Shown in pieces: positions 22,248 to 31,682 of a stretch of DNA of 34,404 bases (its first letter is position 1; each line of letters starts with the position of its first letter). A model generated the notes under the pieces. That model was not told where the DNA came from. It made no database searches and saw only the letters and a program-made list of their open reading frames with translations. The stretch is from positions 1 through 34,404 of the forward strand of contig JAIORG010000152.1 of NCBI GenBank assembly GCA_021108255.1, in the 5' to 3' direction. Position numbers and translations under genes: made by a program. This stretch comes from Anaerolineales bacterium. Lineage in GTDB: Bacteria > Chloroflexota > Anaerolineae > Anaerolineales > UBA11858.

Positions 22248-23654
22248 ATGCCGAATGACGAGAAATTGATTGAAAGTATTGGTGATTATAAGTATGGATT
22301 CAGTGATCCTGAAGTCCATGTATTTAAAAGCAGGAAAGGATTGGATCAGGGTGTAGTAGAAGAGATATCCCAGATGAAAGGCGAACCGGAATGGATGCTC
22401 AAGTACCGGTTAAAAGCATATGAGCACTTTAAAAAACGGCCAGAGCCAACCTGGGGTCCTGATCTTTCGGATCTGGACCTGAAGGATATCTATTATTATG
22501 TAAAACCAACCGAGAAAGAAGAATCATCCTGGGATGATATTCCTGATTCAATAAAGAATACTTTTGATCGGCTGGGAATTCCAGAAGCAGAGCAAAAATT
22601 TCTGGCTGGAGTGGGTGCTCAATATGAATCAGAGATGATTTACCACAGTATCCAGGAACAGCTGGCAGAGCAGGGCGTTTTATTTAAAAGTATAGAAAAT
22701 GGCCTTCGGGAACATCCCGAACTATTCCGGGAATATTTTGGCAAAATCATTCCCTTTACCGATAATAAATACGCTGCCCTTAACAGCGCTGTTTGGTCGG
22801 GAGGCTCATTTGTTTACATACCACCGGGTCTTAAAGTGGATTTGCCGCTCCAGGCTTATTTCAGGTTGAATGTTGCCAATATCGGGCAATTTGAAAGATC
22901 CCTGATCATCGCTGATGAAGGTTCCCAGGTTCATTATGTGGAAGGTTGCACAGCACCTACGTATACAACCAATTCTCTTCACAGCGGGGTGATTGAAATT
23001 GTTGTGAAAAAGGGTGCCCGGATCCGCTATACTACTATCCAGAACTGGTCAAATAACGTTTATAACCTGGTGACTCAGCGGTCTCGTGTGGAAGAAAATG
23101 GGACCATGGAATGGGTAGACGCCAATCTGGGATCGAAAGTAACTATGAAGTATCCCTCCTGCATGCTGGAAGGAAAGGGAGCTCATGGAGAGATTCTTTC
23201 GATTTCTTTTTCAGGCAAAGGGCAGCGGCATGACACCGGCGGCAAAATCATTCACCTGGCGCCGGATACGACCAGCAAGATCGTTTCAAAATCCATCAGT
23301 AAAGATGGCGGGAGAGCTTCTTACAGAGGATTAATACGGGTAAATAAGGGCAACACCAATGTCAAATCCAATGTTGTCTGTGATGCTCTTCTCCTGGATG
23401 AAACTTCGCGCTCTGATACTTATCCCTATATTGAGGTCGATGAACAAGATGTCAACATAGGACATGAAGCTACTGTATCCAAAGTGGAAGATGAACAGCT
23501 TTTTTATCTGATGAGCAGGGGTTTAACTGAAGAAGAAGCAACTGGTATGGTTGTTTCGGGGTTTATTGAGCCTCTGGTAAAAGAACTACCGATGGAATAC
23601 GCGATAGAAATGAACCGTTTGATCCAGCTTCAAATGGAAGGATCAATTGGCTGA
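22248..23654 (+). CDS. sufB: Fe-S cluster assembly scaffold SufB
   Basis: The product (468 aa) is the scaffold subunit on which sulfur and iron are built into a cluster. It has an N-terminal helical region ([20 protein letters not shown]), a right-handed beta-helix core with [20 protein letters not shown] and [17 protein letters not shown], and the C-terminal [20 protein letters not shown] region containing the conserved Cys used for cluster assembly. [20 protein letters not shown] is the standard SufC-binding end. AGGAG precedes the ATG by 8 nt; sufD starts 12 nt after the stop. Confidence 0.97.
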   Translation: MPNDEKLIESIGDYKYGFSDPEVHVFKSRKGLDQGVVEEISQMKGEPEWMLKYRLKAYEHFKKRPEPTWGPDLSDLDLKDIYYYVKPTEKEESSWDDIPDSIKNTFDRLGIPEAEQKFLAGVGAQYESEMIYHSIQEQLAEQGVLFKSIENGLREHPELFREYFGKIIPFTDNKYAALNSAVWSGGSFVYIPPGLKVDLPLQAYFRLNVANIGQFERSLIIADEGSQVHYVEGCTAPTYTTNSLHSGVIEIVVKKGARIRYTTIQNWSNNVYNLVTQRSRVEENGTMEWVDANLGSKVTMKYPSCMLEGKGAHGEILSISFSGKGQRHDTGGKIIHLAPDTTSKIVSKSISKDGGRASYRGLIRVNKGNTNVKSNVVCDALLLDETSRSDTYPYIEVDEQDVNIGHEATVSKVEDEQLFYLMSRGLTEEEATGMVVSGFIEPLVKELPMEYAIEMNRLIQLQMEGSIG

Positions 23655-23666
23655 TGAAGGAATATT

Positions 23667-24977
23667 ATGGCAAGAAAACAACCTAAAAAGGGATTCGATT
23701 TTTCCCGCGATATGATTGCGGATTCTGATAAGGTTCCTGCCCTCTTGCGGGAATTTCGTTCCGATGCCTGGAACGCTTATCAGGACCTGCCATTTCCAAC
23801 CCTGAAAGATGAAGCTTGGCGCAGAACATCCCTTTCAGGATTTGATTTTAATAAGATTCAATTGCCAAATGGTAAAGCGGTTCCCGAGAATATCACCGGC
23901 AGTATTCTTACAGAAAGTATCCTGGCAAAAAAATCAATTGCCACTCTCAGCCCGGCGGGAGTGGAGATTAATCAAACTGCAAAACTTAAAAAGCAGGGTG
24001 TGATTTTCTCAAGCCTTACTGAAGCGGCAGAAAAGCATCCTGACTTAGTGAAAAAAGTTCTGGGAAAGATTGTATCTCCCCGCGACGGGAAATTTGCTGC
24101 AGCAACAGCAGCTTTTGCTAATCATGGAATTTTCATTTATGTTCCAAAGGGCATTCAGGTCGATGAAACGCTATTTAGTATTGGGTTTGCCCCCTGGGAA
24201 GGAACAGCACATTTTTTCCAGTTCCTGGTTTATCTGGAGGAAGGATCCTCTTTGACCTATATCCATGAATCGTTTTCTCCTGAGAAAAATTCTCAACCCT
24301 CTCTTAGTGGAGAAAATGTAGAGATATTCGTTGGTAAAAACGCCAACCTGAAAATTGCTGAAATTCAGTCTTACGGCGATCAAGTATGGAGCTTTGGTCA
24401 TAAAAAAGCCCTTGTTGATCGGGATGGATACCTGGAATGGGAAATTGCAGCCCTGGGTTCATCCTTGTCTAAGCATTTCATTACAGTGGACTTAATTGGT
24501 CAAGGCGCTGAAGGAAGAGTGTCCGGCATGTTTTTTGCGGACCAGACGCAGCATCTTTCCTATAATACACTGCAGCGTCATCTTGCTCCCCGGACTACCA
24601 GCGACCTGCTCTTTAAAGGTGCGTTAGACGGGAAAAGCCGTTCGGTTTGGCGAGGGATGATCTACGTTGCTCCTGGAGCGCAGTATATAGACGGCTACCA
24701 GGCAAACCGAAATTTACTCCTTAATTCAAACGTCAGAGCTGATTCCATTCCTGGATTGGAAATCCTGAACAATGATGTTCGCTGTACCCACGGTTCTACA
24801 GTAGGAAAAATTGACCCGGAGCAGCTCTTTTATCTCCTTTCCCGGGGAATTCCCCGGCATGAAGCAGAACAGTTGGTTATCCAGGGCTTCTTTGATGATA
24901 TCTTTTCCAGGTTTCCTTTGCAGGAAGTAGGCGAACAGATCTGGAATAAAATTAAAAATAGATTTTCGCTGAAGTAA
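23667..24977 (+). CDS. sufD: Fe-S cluster assembly protein SufD
   Basis: The product (436 aa) is a paralogue of SufB and its partner in the scaffold complex. N-terminal DLPFPTLKDEAWRRTSL is a SufD hallmark. The beta-helix core contains HGIFIYVPKGIQVDETLFSI, and the C-terminal part has DVRCTHGSTVGKIDPEQLFY, where the conserved His and Cys join the cluster site at the SufB interface. AAGGA lies 6 nt before the ATG. After the stop come 84 nt and then the small unknown gene. Confidence 0.96.
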   Translation: MARKQPKKGFDFSRDMIADSDKVPALLREFRSDAWNAYQDLPFPTLKDEAWRRTSLSGFDFNKIQLPNGKAVPENITGSILTESILAKKSIATLSPAGVEINQTAKLKKQGVIFSSLTEAAEKHPDLVKKVLGKIVSPRDGKFAAATAAFANHGIFIYVPKGIQVDETLFSIGFAPWEGTAHFFQFLVYLEEGSSLTYIHESFSPEKNSQPSLSGENVEIFVGKNANLKIAEIQSYGDQVWSFGHKKALVDRDGYLEWEIAALGSSLSKHFITVDLIGQGAEGRVSGMFFADQTQHLSYNTLQRHLAPRTTSDLLFKGALDGKSRSVWRGMIYVAPGAQYIDGYQANRNLLLNSNVRADSIPGLEILNNDVRCTHGSTVGKIDPEQLFYLLSRGIPRHEAEQLVIQGFFDDIFSRFPLQEVGEQIWNKIKNRFSLK

Positions 24978-25061
24978 TACTGTGGTTTTTCGGCAGTACT
25001 ATTCACTTTTCAGAGAAGCCTGATAGAATTGGTTTTTATTACAAATTGTTTGGAGGATACC

Positions 25062-25340
25062 TTGGCAACTATTCCTTTTTCAGCACCGCCTGCAGATGAT
25101 ATGATTTTTGAAATAGGCGACCATGTAGAAGTGCTTTGTGATCATGATTTTGAGGATGGCCGTGTCCGCGATTGGCTGGATGGAGTGGTCGTAAAGAGGG
25201 GACATAAGAAAGTAGCAGTACAATTCCATAAGAATGTGTACTTGACTGATGGGTGGATGGTACCTGATCGGGTTTTATGGTGTGCAGTAACCTCACAAAA
25301 TATCCGAAAACCGGTAAAGAAACGCCGGACAAAATCATAA
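25062..25340 (+). CDS. Uncharacterised 92-aa protein inside the suf operon (possible SH3-like barrel)
   Basis: I do not recognise this protein. The start is TTG 25062, fixed by GGAGG 5 nt upstream; the frame extends 11 codons further without a site. After a short lead comes a strand-rich core: MIFEIGDHVEVLCDHDF, then VRDWLDGVVVKRGHKKVAVQF, then VYLTDGWMVPDRVLWCA, and a very basic tail RKPVKKRRTKS. GDxVEV followed by a GxVV turn and a VPDRVLW end looks like an SH3/Tudor/KOW-type small barrel. Cys46-range residues (LCDHD and LWCAV) are the only two cysteines. Flanked by sufD and sufS on the same strand with 40 nt to sufS, it is likely co-expressed with the Fe-S machinery. Its role is unknown. 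Confidence 0.75.
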   Translation: MATIPFSAPPADDMIFEIGDHVEVLCDHDFEDGRVRDWLDGVVVKRGHKKVAVQFHKNVYLTDGWMVPDRVLWCAVTSQNIRKPVKKRRTKS

Positions 25341-25380
25341 ATAGTATTTAAATTGAATATTGATTTGGAGCTGGTATTCC

Positions 25381-26625
25381 ATGACTGCTAAAACGACAAC
25401 AGGTTTTGATGTTCAGCAGGTCCGGAAGGATTTTCCTGTGCTATCAAGAGAAGTCCGGCCTGGAGTTCCGCTGATTTATCTGGATTCAGCTGCAACAAGC
25501 CAGAAACCTGAAGTCGTATTGCAAGCGATGAGTGCCTATTACCGGGAAAATAACGCAAATATTCATCGGGGCATACACCAACTTGCCGAAGAAGCTACTC
25601 ACGCTTACGAAACAGCTCGTGAAAAGATTGTCAGGTTCATTCATGCTCCCTCTACTGAGCAGCTGATATTCACTCGTAATACAACTGAAGCAATTAATCT
25701 GGTCGCATTTTCCTGGGGAAGGAACAACTTGTCTGCGGGTGATCATATTCTGTTGACAGAGATGGAACATCATTCCAATCTTGTTCCCTGGCAGCTGCTA
25801 GCGGCAGAGATGGACCTGGTTTTGGATTTTATTCCCGTGACGCCGGAAGGAGTCCTGGACCTTGACGAGTACCAAAAGCTGTTAAAAAATAACCCGAAGC
25901 TGCTTGCCCTTACTCACATGTCGAATGTTCTGGGAACAATAAACCCCTTAAAAGAGATCATACGCGATGCGAAATCTATTGGTGCTGTCACCCTGGTTGA
26001 CGGAGCGCAATCCGTACCTCATTTCCCTGTAAACGTGGTGGATCTAGAAGCTGATTTTTATGCATTTTCAGCTCATAAAATGTGCGGACCAACAGGCATT
26101 GGAGCACTTTATGGGCAAAAGGATTTACTGGAAAAGATGCCTCCGTTTCTGGGTGGAGGAGAGATGATCAAGCGGGTAGAACTGCGGTCATTTAAAGCAA
26201 ATGATTTACCGCATAAATTTGAAGCAGGAACACCGGCGATTGCCGAAGCGGTAGGCTTTGGCGCGGCGGTTGATTATCTCCTGGAATTGGGGATGGATAA
26301 AATTGAGGAACACGAACGTCTGCTGACAAACTATGCGATGGAAAAATTAGCGGAGATTCCAGATCTTACTGTTCTGGGTCCTCCAGCAGAGAAAAAGGGT
26401 GGTGTGATTTCTTTTTATCTCAACGATATTCATGCTCATGATGTTGCCCAAATTATGGATGGTTCTGGTATTGCTATCCGGGCTGGACATCACTGTGCGC
26501 AGCCTCTCCATATTAAATTTAACATTCCGGCGACTGGAAGAGCAAGTATGTATCTCTATAATACGTTAGACGAAGTGGATAGATTTGTCGATGGAATCCA
26601 GAAAGTTAAGGATATCTTCAAGTAA
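25381..26625 (+). CDS. sufS: Cysteine desulfurase SufS
   Basis: The product (414 aa) is a PLP enzyme that takes sulfur from L-cysteine as an enzyme persulfide and hands it to SufU. Group II features: YLDSAATSQKP, NANIHRGIHQLAEEAT, TEMEHHSNLVPW, DGAQSVPHFPV (PLP Asp and Gln), the Schiff-base Lys in FSAHKMCGPTG and the catalytic Cys in RAGHHCAQPLH. The start ATG 25381 has GGAG 9 nt upstream; seven in-frame codons before it begin with an unlikely TTG. The sufU gene follows after 21 nt. Confidence 0.96.
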   Translation: MTAKTTTGFDVQQVRKDFPVLSREVRPGVPLIYLDSAATSQKPEVVLQAMSAYYRENNANIHRGIHQLAEEATHAYETAREKIVRFIHAPSTEQLIFTRNTTEAINLVAFSWGRNNLSAGDHILLTEMEHHSNLVPWQLLAAEMDLVLDFIPVTPEGVLDLDEYQKLLKNNPKLLALTHMSNVLGTINPLKEIIRDAKSIGAVTLVDGAQSVPHFPVNVVDLEADFYAFSAHKMCGPTGIGALYGQKDLLEKMPPFLGGGEMIKRVELRSFKANDLPHKFEAGTPAIAEAVGFGAAVDYLLELGMDKIEEHERLLTNYAMEKLAEIPDLTVLGPPAEKKGGVISFYLNDIHAHDVAQIMDGSGIAIRAGHHCAQPLHIKFNIPATGRASMYLYNTLDEVDRFVDGIQKVKDIFK

Positions 26626-26646
26626 GGCGAGGGGATAGGATAAAAA

Positions 26647-27036
26647 ATGGAAGATTTTTACCGGGAAATCATTATCGATAGGTATAAAACTCCTCACTTT
26701 AGAGGAGAGCTAGAGCCCAACGATATTACCTATGAGGATGACAATCCAGCTTGCGGAGACCATATCCGGATTGATGTCCGAATAGATGAGAATCAGGTCG
26801 TGACTGAGGCAGCTTTCAGCGGTGAAGGCTGCGCAATTTCCCTGGCGTCTGCCGATTTGCTGTTGGAATCGATTATTGGTAAATCCCTTGAGGTTGTTAA
26901 GGAATTGGCAAAAGAAGATATCCTGGATATGCTTGGAATCGAATTGGGACCGGTGCGGTTAAAATGCGCCCTTCTACCTTTGAAAGTACTAAAAGCAGGA
27001 GTCTACGGTATCGGGGGGGATGATTCTAAAGAGTGA
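26647..27036 (+). CDS. sufU: Sulfur-transfer protein SufU
   Basis: The product (129 aa) is a zinc-dependent sulfurtransferase that accepts the persulfide from SufS. Zinc ligands are readable: the Cys and Asp of NPACGDHI, Cys in GEGCAISLASADLL and Cys in VRLKCALLPLKVL. The insertion between the second and third cysteines, typical of SufU and absent from IscU scaffolds, is present. It closes the suf operon. Confidence 0.95.
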   Translation: MEDFYREIIIDRYKTPHFRGELEPNDITYEDDNPACGDHIRIDVRIDENQVVTEAAFSGEGCAISLASADLLLESIIGKSLEVVKELAKEDILDMLGIELGPVRLKCALLPLKVLKAGVYGIGGDDSKE

Positions 27037-27063
27037 AATTGTCCAAGTTGCAGAGTTGGAAAT

Positions 27064-27094
27064 AAAAACCTCATCCAATAAAAGTGAGATTTTT
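27064..27094 (+). terminator. Probable terminator of the suf operon
   Basis: AAAAACCTCA (27064-27073) pairs with TGAGATTTTT (27085-27094) at nine of ten positions across an 11-nt loop, followed by CTTGTTGTTTT. The core is AT-rich, so it may be leaky. Confidence 0.55.
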
Positions 27095-27160
27095 CTTGTT
27101 GTTTTAGCGGACCGCTTTGCTATTTTGTTAGATACCCGTTTCTCCTCCCGTATTCCAGCT

Positions 27161-27217
27161 TATAATCAAAATTGAAGAATTTCATGGCCCTGTCTGCGGG
27201 TTTTGGTAAGGTATAAT
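27161..27217 (+). promoter_or_regulatory. -10 boxes for the protein kinase-tpiA unit
   Basis: Two perfect TATAAT hexamers, at 27161-27166 and 27212-27217. The second is in the GGTATAAT context and would leave a leader of about 22 nt containing the AAGGAG site. Neither has a good -35. Confidence 0.5.
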
Positions 27218-27244
27218 CAGGAAGGATTTTAAGGAGAACGGAAG

Positions 27245-28993
27245 ATGCCGTTTATAATTGGTGAGAATGTTGGTCCTTATCGATTAATCGATAAGCTTGG
27301 GAAAGGGGGAATGGCCACGGTTTTTAAAGCCTACCATCCCAGCCTTGATCGATATGTCGCCATTAAGGCGCTGCATCCCGCATTCATGGAGCATCCCGGT
27401 TTTATTGACAGGTTCCAGCGGGAAGCGAAAGTAGTCGCAAAGCTTGACCATCCGAATATTGTCCCCATTTTTGATTTCTCAGAACACGAAGATCGACCTT
27501 ACCTGGTTTTGAAATATGTCCAGGGTGAGACATTAAAAGCACGTTTGGAGAAATCTAAACTGACTTACAAAGAGTCCAGGCATATTTTTCGTGTAATTTC
27601 ATCCGCCCTGGCTTATGCTCATCAGGAAGGTGTGCTGCATCGTGATATAAAACCATCCAATGTGCTAGTAGAAAAAAGCGGACAAGTTTACCTGGCTGAT
27701 TTCGGATTGGCCAGGATGACAGAAACCAGTCAGACAACTCTCTCAGGCCAGATGATGATGGGAACTCCGCACTACATATCTCCCGAACAAGCCAAGGGAA
27801 TGGGAGGTTTGGATAGCGGTACTGATATATATTCTTTAGGGGTGATGATGTACGAACTGCTGGTGGGGGAGGTTCCCTTTCAAGCGGATACGCCATTTTC
27901 TGTCATTCATGATCATATTTACAGTCCCCTGCCATTGCCCCGGGACATGAATCCTGACCTGAATGAGGATATCGAGCGGGCAATCCTGAAATCTTTGGCA
28001 AAGAAAAGAGAGGATCGGTACAAGAATGTTTCCGAGATGATGGCTATGTTCTTAAAAGCGTTTGATACGCTGATAGTTGAACATCCTTCGGATGGGGAAG
28101 CTCCTACGCTGATGCTTAACTCTGATACAAGGCAGATTGCCACCCAGAGAGCTGTTGAGGCAGAGGAAGAGAATTCAGCTGTTACGGCAGGAACAGCTGA
28201 TTCAGTTGTTGGAGAAAAGACTAGAAAAAAGGGAATTCCAGGCTGGATCTGGTGGATGGCAATTCCCGCTTCATTAACCCTCTGTTTGGGAACGATGGTG
28301 ATTACCAATGCGCTGGAACCGCCGGGACCGGATTTAATTTCAGCAGAAAAACTGACTCAGGAAGCAAATATTAAATCCGAGCCGGTTTTTGGGGAGATAC
28401 AATCCCTTAATCAGCTAATCAGAGAATTTCCGGATGATCCCTTCTACCGTTATCAATTGGGGGTCGCTTATCTGGAAGCGGATCGGCCGCAATTAGCCCG
28501 GGAGGCCTTCCAGAAGGCCTATATGCTGGCAGAAGGAAATCCAGAGATTATCATTGAATTGGGAGATAGGCTAACCGATATTGATATTTGGACCTACGCG
28601 GCTTATAGCTATCTCATGGCCGACCAAACAGGATCTCCACTCGGTCCTGAGGAAATGAAGAATAAGATCAGTGAGGCCCTGTATTATGCGGCATTCGAAG
28701 AAATTTCCCATGAAGTATTGTCTAATCCGGAGATAAATCTTGATCCTTCGCTTCGTCAATTGCTGGAAGCCCGCAGAGCACTGCTCACAGGCAAAACTGA
28801 TGTGGCTGAACGCCTGGCAGATCAGGTGATGCGGGAAAGACCGGATTTGTTAGAAGTCTATCTGATTAAATCAGATATTCTATTTGCCCAGGGGCGTTAT
28901 GAGGAGGCCAGAGATTTATTGCTGGATCTTGAGCAAATTGAAAATCTGCCCCTGTGGATCCAGGAAGCGTTAAGGCTGCAGCCAGATCAGTAA
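27245..28993 (+). CDS. Transmembrane Ser/Thr protein kinase with extracytoplasmic TPR-like region
   Basis: A 582-aa Hanks-type kinase. The cytoplasmic kinase domain covers about residues 12-275: glycine loop GKGGMATVF (19-27), ATP Lys41 in YVAIKALHP, catalytic loop HRDIKPSNVLV, ADFGLARM, GTPHYISPEQAKG and DIYSLGVMMYELLVGEVPF, so it should be active. A linker leads to one transmembrane segment at about residues 330-355 (WIWWMAIPASLTLCLGTMVI). The outer part has repeated helical units (DDPFYRYQLGVAYLEADRPQ, LARQ-type helices, YEEARDLLLDLEQ), TPR-like. Cell-wall-sensing PASTA repeats are absent, so the sensed signal is different. AAGGAG precedes the ATG; tpiA starts 32 nt after the stop. Confidence 0.93.
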   Translation: MPFIIGENVGPYRLIDKLGKGGMATVFKAYHPSLDRYVAIKALHPAFMEHPGFIDRFQREAKVVAKLDHPNIVPIFDFSEHEDRPYLVLKYVQGETLKARLEKSKLTYKESRHIFRVISSALAYAHQEGVLHRDIKPSNVLVEKSGQVYLADFGLARMTETSQTTLSGQMMMGTPHYISPEQAKGMGGLDSGTDIYSLGVMMYELLVGEVPFQADTPFSVIHDHIYSPLPLPRDMNPDLNEDIERAILKSLAKKREDRYKNVSEMMAMFLKAFDTLIVEHPSDGEAPTLMLNSDTRQIATQRAVEAEEENSAVTAGTADSVVGEKTRKKGIPGWIWWMAIPASLTLCLGTMVITNALEPPGPDLISAEKLTQEANIKSEPVFGEIQSLNQLIREFPDDPFYRYQLGVAYLEADRPQLAREAFQKAYMLAEGNPEIIIELGDRLTDIDIWTYAAYSYLMADQTGSPLGPEEMKNKISEALYYAAFEEISHEVLSNPEINLDPSLRQLLEARRALLTGKTDVAERLADQVMRERPDLLEVYLIKSDILFAQGRYEEARDLLLDLEQIENLPLWIQEALRLQPDQ

Positions 28994-29025
28994 AAACTGT
29001 CAAGCAAACTGAATATGGAGGAAGA

Positions 29026-29781
29026 ATGCGGGTACCATGTGTTGCTGGAAATTGGAAAATGCATAAAACTGTGGAAGAATCGGTTATTTTGGTAAAAGAA
29101 CTACTGCCAGGATTAGAGGGAATTAACGGGGTTGAGAGCATTATCTGTCCGCCTTTTACGGCGCTAGCTCCTATCGCAGAACTGATCCGGGACACAACCA
29201 TTCACCTGGGAGCACAAAATTTGTATTGGGAAGATAATGGTGCGTTTACTGGAGAGATATCTCCCCTCATGCTTGCTGAATTAGCGGAGTATGTGATCAT
29301 CGGCCATTCTGAAAGACGGGCATATTTTAATGATACTGATGGGAATGTAAACAAAAAGATTCTAGCAGCCCTGGCTGCTGGTCTAAAGCCGATTTTGTGT
29401 GTGGGTGAAACACTTGAGGAAAATGAATCAGGAAAAACAGGTGATGTGGTCAAACGGCAGATTTCTGCTGGATTGAAGGGCGTTAGTGAAGAACAAATGG
29501 CTCAACTGAAGATTGCCTATGAGCCTGTTTGGGCAATTGGGACCGGGAGAGCAGCCACACCTGAGGGCGCTAATCAGGTAATCAAGGAATTTATTCGGGA
29601 AGAAATAGCCCAGCTGTGGACTTCGGGACTGGAAGAAAAAGTTCCTGTTCTTTATGGGGGATCAGTAAAACCTGCTAATGCGAAGGAATATTTTATGCAG
29701 CCGGACATCGATGGGGCACTTGTCGGCGGCGCAAGTTTAAAAGCGGATGCTTTTATCCAGATAACTGAAGCCGCTGCCTAA
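29026..29781 (+). CDS. tpiA: Triosephosphate isomerase
   Basis: The product (251 aa) interconverts dihydroxyacetone phosphate and glyceraldehyde 3-phosphate in glycolysis. Catalytic residues are in place: Lys11 in AGNWKMHK, His in VIIGHSERR and Glu in AYEPVWAIGTGRA, with the phosphate-binding VLYGGSVKP and DGALVGGASL. The start at ATG 29026 has GGAGG 5 nt upstream; the frame is open earlier, overlapping the kinase gene, without a site. Confidence 0.97.
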   Translation: MRVPCVAGNWKMHKTVEESVILVKELLPGLEGINGVESIICPPFTALAPIAELIRDTTIHLGAQNLYWEDNGAFTGEISPLMLAELAEYVIIGHSERRAYFNDTDGNVNKKILAALAAGLKPILCVGETLEENESGKTGDVVKRQISAGLKGVSEEQMAQLKIAYEPVWAIGTGRAATPEGANQVIKEFIREEIAQLWTSGLEEKVPVLYGGSVKPANAKEYFMQPDIDGALVGGASLKADAFIQITEAAA

Positions 29782-29813
29782 TTCATCATAATTAAACCCG
29801 TTGAAAATAAAAG

Positions 29814-29839
29814 AAGGCTCCCAGTATTTTGGGAGCCTT
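29814..29839. terminator. Bidirectional terminator between tpiA and upp
   Basis: AAGGCTCCCA (29814-29823), a 6-nt loop and TGGGAGCCTT (29830-29839): a perfect 10-bp stem, with T after it on plus and TTCTTTTA on minus. It serves the convergent tpiA and upp genes. Confidence 0.88.
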
Positions 29840-29872
29840 TGCTTATTATTAGATTTGACGTGTTCAACAGGT

Positions 29873-30499
29873 TTATCCCGTTCCGAACTGCCGGTCACCC
29901 GCATCACCTAACCCGGGGACGATATAGCCATGCTGGTTAAGTTTTTTATCAATCACTGCCAGGTGTAGAGGGACATCGGGATGGGCTTCCTGCATTGCCT
30001 GCACACCCTCAGGGGCGGCCAGGATACCCACAAATTTTATTCGCTGCACACCCCACTCTTTGAGAATATCCACGGTAGCTACAGCAGATCCACCGGTAGC
30101 GAGCATTGGATCCAGCACAAGACAAACTGAAACGGTAGGTTCAAGCGGCAATTTATTATAGTATTGAACAGGTTGCAGAGTTTGTTCATCCCGGTAGAGA
30201 CCGATATGCCATACTTCAGCGGACGGCATTAACCCCCAGATACCTTCAACCATACCTAACCCCGCCCTGAGTATAGGGACAAGTCCGATCGGTTGTTTGA
30301 GTTCCACTCCGGCAGCTTCTCCCAGTGGGGTTTCAACTACCTTGGAGGCAACTTCTAAATCGGCAGTAGCTTCGTAAGCCAGCAGGGCAGAAATTTCGCG
30401 GATTAATTCCCGGAATTTCTTTGGGTCGGTGGATTTGTCTCGCAATCTGGCTAACTTATGGGCAACTAGCGGGTGACTGGACTCATATATATTGGGCAT
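29873..30499 (-). CDS. upp: Uracil phosphoribosyltransferase
   Basis: The product (208 aa) salvages uracil to UMP using PRPP. Family motifs: [14 protein letters not shown] near the start, [13 protein letters not shown], the PRPP-binding [18 protein letters not shown], and the uracil-binding end [20 protein letters not shown] precedes the ATG. It is a single gene with its own promoter and terminator. Confidence 0.96.
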   Translation of the reverse strand: MPNIYESSHPLVAHKLARLRDKSTDPKKFRELIREISALLAYEATADLEVASKVVETPLGEAAGVELKQPIGLVPILRAGLGMVEGIWGLMPSAEVWHIGLYRDEQTLQPVQYYNKLPLEPTVSVCLVLDPMLATGGSAVATVDILKEWGVQRIKFVGILAAPEGVQAMQEAHPDVPLHLAVIDKKLNQHGYIVPGLGDAGDRQFGTG

Positions 30500-30567
30500 A
30501 TTTTATCTCCATGGATTGTCCGCTTACCGTAAGATGAATGTCTTGGGGTGTGATCTCACTTTTGCTG

Positions 30568-30573
30568 ATTATA
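30568..30573 (-). promoter_or_regulatory. -10 box for upp
   Basis: TATAAT on the minus strand at 30573-30568, about 68 nt before the upp start. The -35 is weak. It is back to back with the ruvB promoter 53 nt away. Confidence 0.5.
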
Positions 30574-30625
30574 TCCTCTAGTCTTGAATTTGGACACTTT
30601 CCTACGCAATTGGGTCTGACTTCGG

Positions 30626-30631
30626 TATAAT
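30626..30631 (+). promoter_or_regulatory. ruvB -10 box, probably leaderless transcript
   Basis: GGTATAAT with the hexamer at 30626-30631, followed by exactly 7 nt (CTTAGGC) and the ruvB ATG at 30639. Transcription would begin at or one base before the start codon. No -35 match is seen. Confidence 0.6.
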
Positions 30632-30638
30632 CTTAGGC

Positions 30639-31673
30639 ATGAATGATAAAAAACCAGATCGAATGGTAGATTCAGATCCAAAACCGGAGGACCAGCAGGA
30701 TTACGCACTGCGTCCAAAAACCCTGGCTGGCATGATTGGACAGGATAATATCCGGGAGAATCTTGAGATTTTGATTTCTGCTGCAAAGCACAGAGAGGAG
30801 GCACTTGATCATGTCCTCTTCTATGGACCTCCCGGGTTGGGAAAAACCACCCTGGCACACATCCTGGCAAATGAAATGGGTGTTAATATCAAAATTACTT
30901 CAGGTCCAGCTGTGGAAAGGGCCGGAGATTTAGCGGCGATTTTAACTAATCTGAATGAGGGAGATATCCTATTTATTGATGAAATTCACCGCCTGGGCAG
31001 GGCTGTTGAAGAAATTCTATATCCGGCGATGGAAGATTATTCGCTGGATATCATAATCGGGAAAGGTCCTTCAGCCAGGTCTGTCAGGTTAAAATTGCCG
31101 CGCTTCACCATTGTTGGCGCAACTACACGCCTGGCTTTAGTCACAGCGCCGCTCAGAGCCAGGTTTGGAGCGGTCTACCGGCTGGATTACTATACCTCTG
31201 AAGCAATCAACGAGATAATACGACAGGCTTCTAAGCGGTTGGAGGTTCCTTCAGATGAGAAGGGAATAACCGAGATTGCCTCACGGTCCCGTGGTACACC
31301 CCGGGTGGCTCTCCGGCTGTTAAGGCGGGTGAGAGATTATGCGCAGGTCAGGGGAGAGGGAGTAATTACTCCGGATATATCCAAGAAAGCCCTCATTTTA
31401 TTAAGTATTGATGAGCAAGGGCTGGATATAATGGATCGCCGGGTCCTGCAAGCGATTGTGGTCAAGTACCAGGGCGGCCCGGTTGGACTGAAAACCATTG
31501 CGGCATCTATCAGGGAAGACCCCGATACTATAATGGATGTTGTTGAGCCGTATTTGCTCCAACTGGGGTTTATTCAGCGGACTTCCCAGGGCAGGGTAGC
31601 CACCCAGCAGGCTTATATTCATTTAGGGTTGGAACCTCCTGCAGACACAGCACAACCCAGATTGATCACGTAG
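30639..31673 (+). CDS. ruvB: Holliday junction branch-migration ATPase RuvB
   Basis: The product (344 aa) is the AAA+ motor that drives branch migration with RuvA during recombination repair. The landmarks are [19 protein letters not shown], Walker [16 protein letters not shown], Walker [17 protein letters not shown], sensor 1 [20 protein letters not shown] (with the Arg finger region), and a C-terminal winged-helix domain from [16 protein letters not shown] to [13 protein letters not shown]. The ATG at 30639 lacks a Shine-Dalgarno and fits a leaderless start; an in-frame ATG at codon 9 also lacks one. ruvA and ruvC are not in the window. Confidence 0.96.
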   Translation: MNDKKPDRMVDSDPKPEDQQDYALRPKTLAGMIGQDNIRENLEILISAAKHREEALDHVLFYGPPGLGKTTLAHILANEMGVNIKITSGPAVERAGDLAAILTNLNEGDILFIDEIHRLGRAVEEILYPAMEDYSLDIIIGKGPSARSVRLKLPRFTIVGATTRLALVTAPLRARFGAVYRLDYYTSEAINEIIRQASKRLEVPSDEKGITEIASRSRGTPRVALRLLRRVRDYAQVRGEGVITPDISKKALILLSIDEQGLDIMDRRVLQAIVVKYQGGPVGLKTIAASIREDPDTIMDVVEPYLLQLGFIQRTSQGRVATQQAYIHLGLEPPADTAQPRLIT

Positions 31674-31682
31674 GGAAACCCC

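Noticed and set aside
27111-27121. AGCGG/CCGCT inverted repeat after sufU as a terminator
   Set aside because: A one-nt loop cannot form; the AT-rich stem at 27064-27094 is the better candidate.
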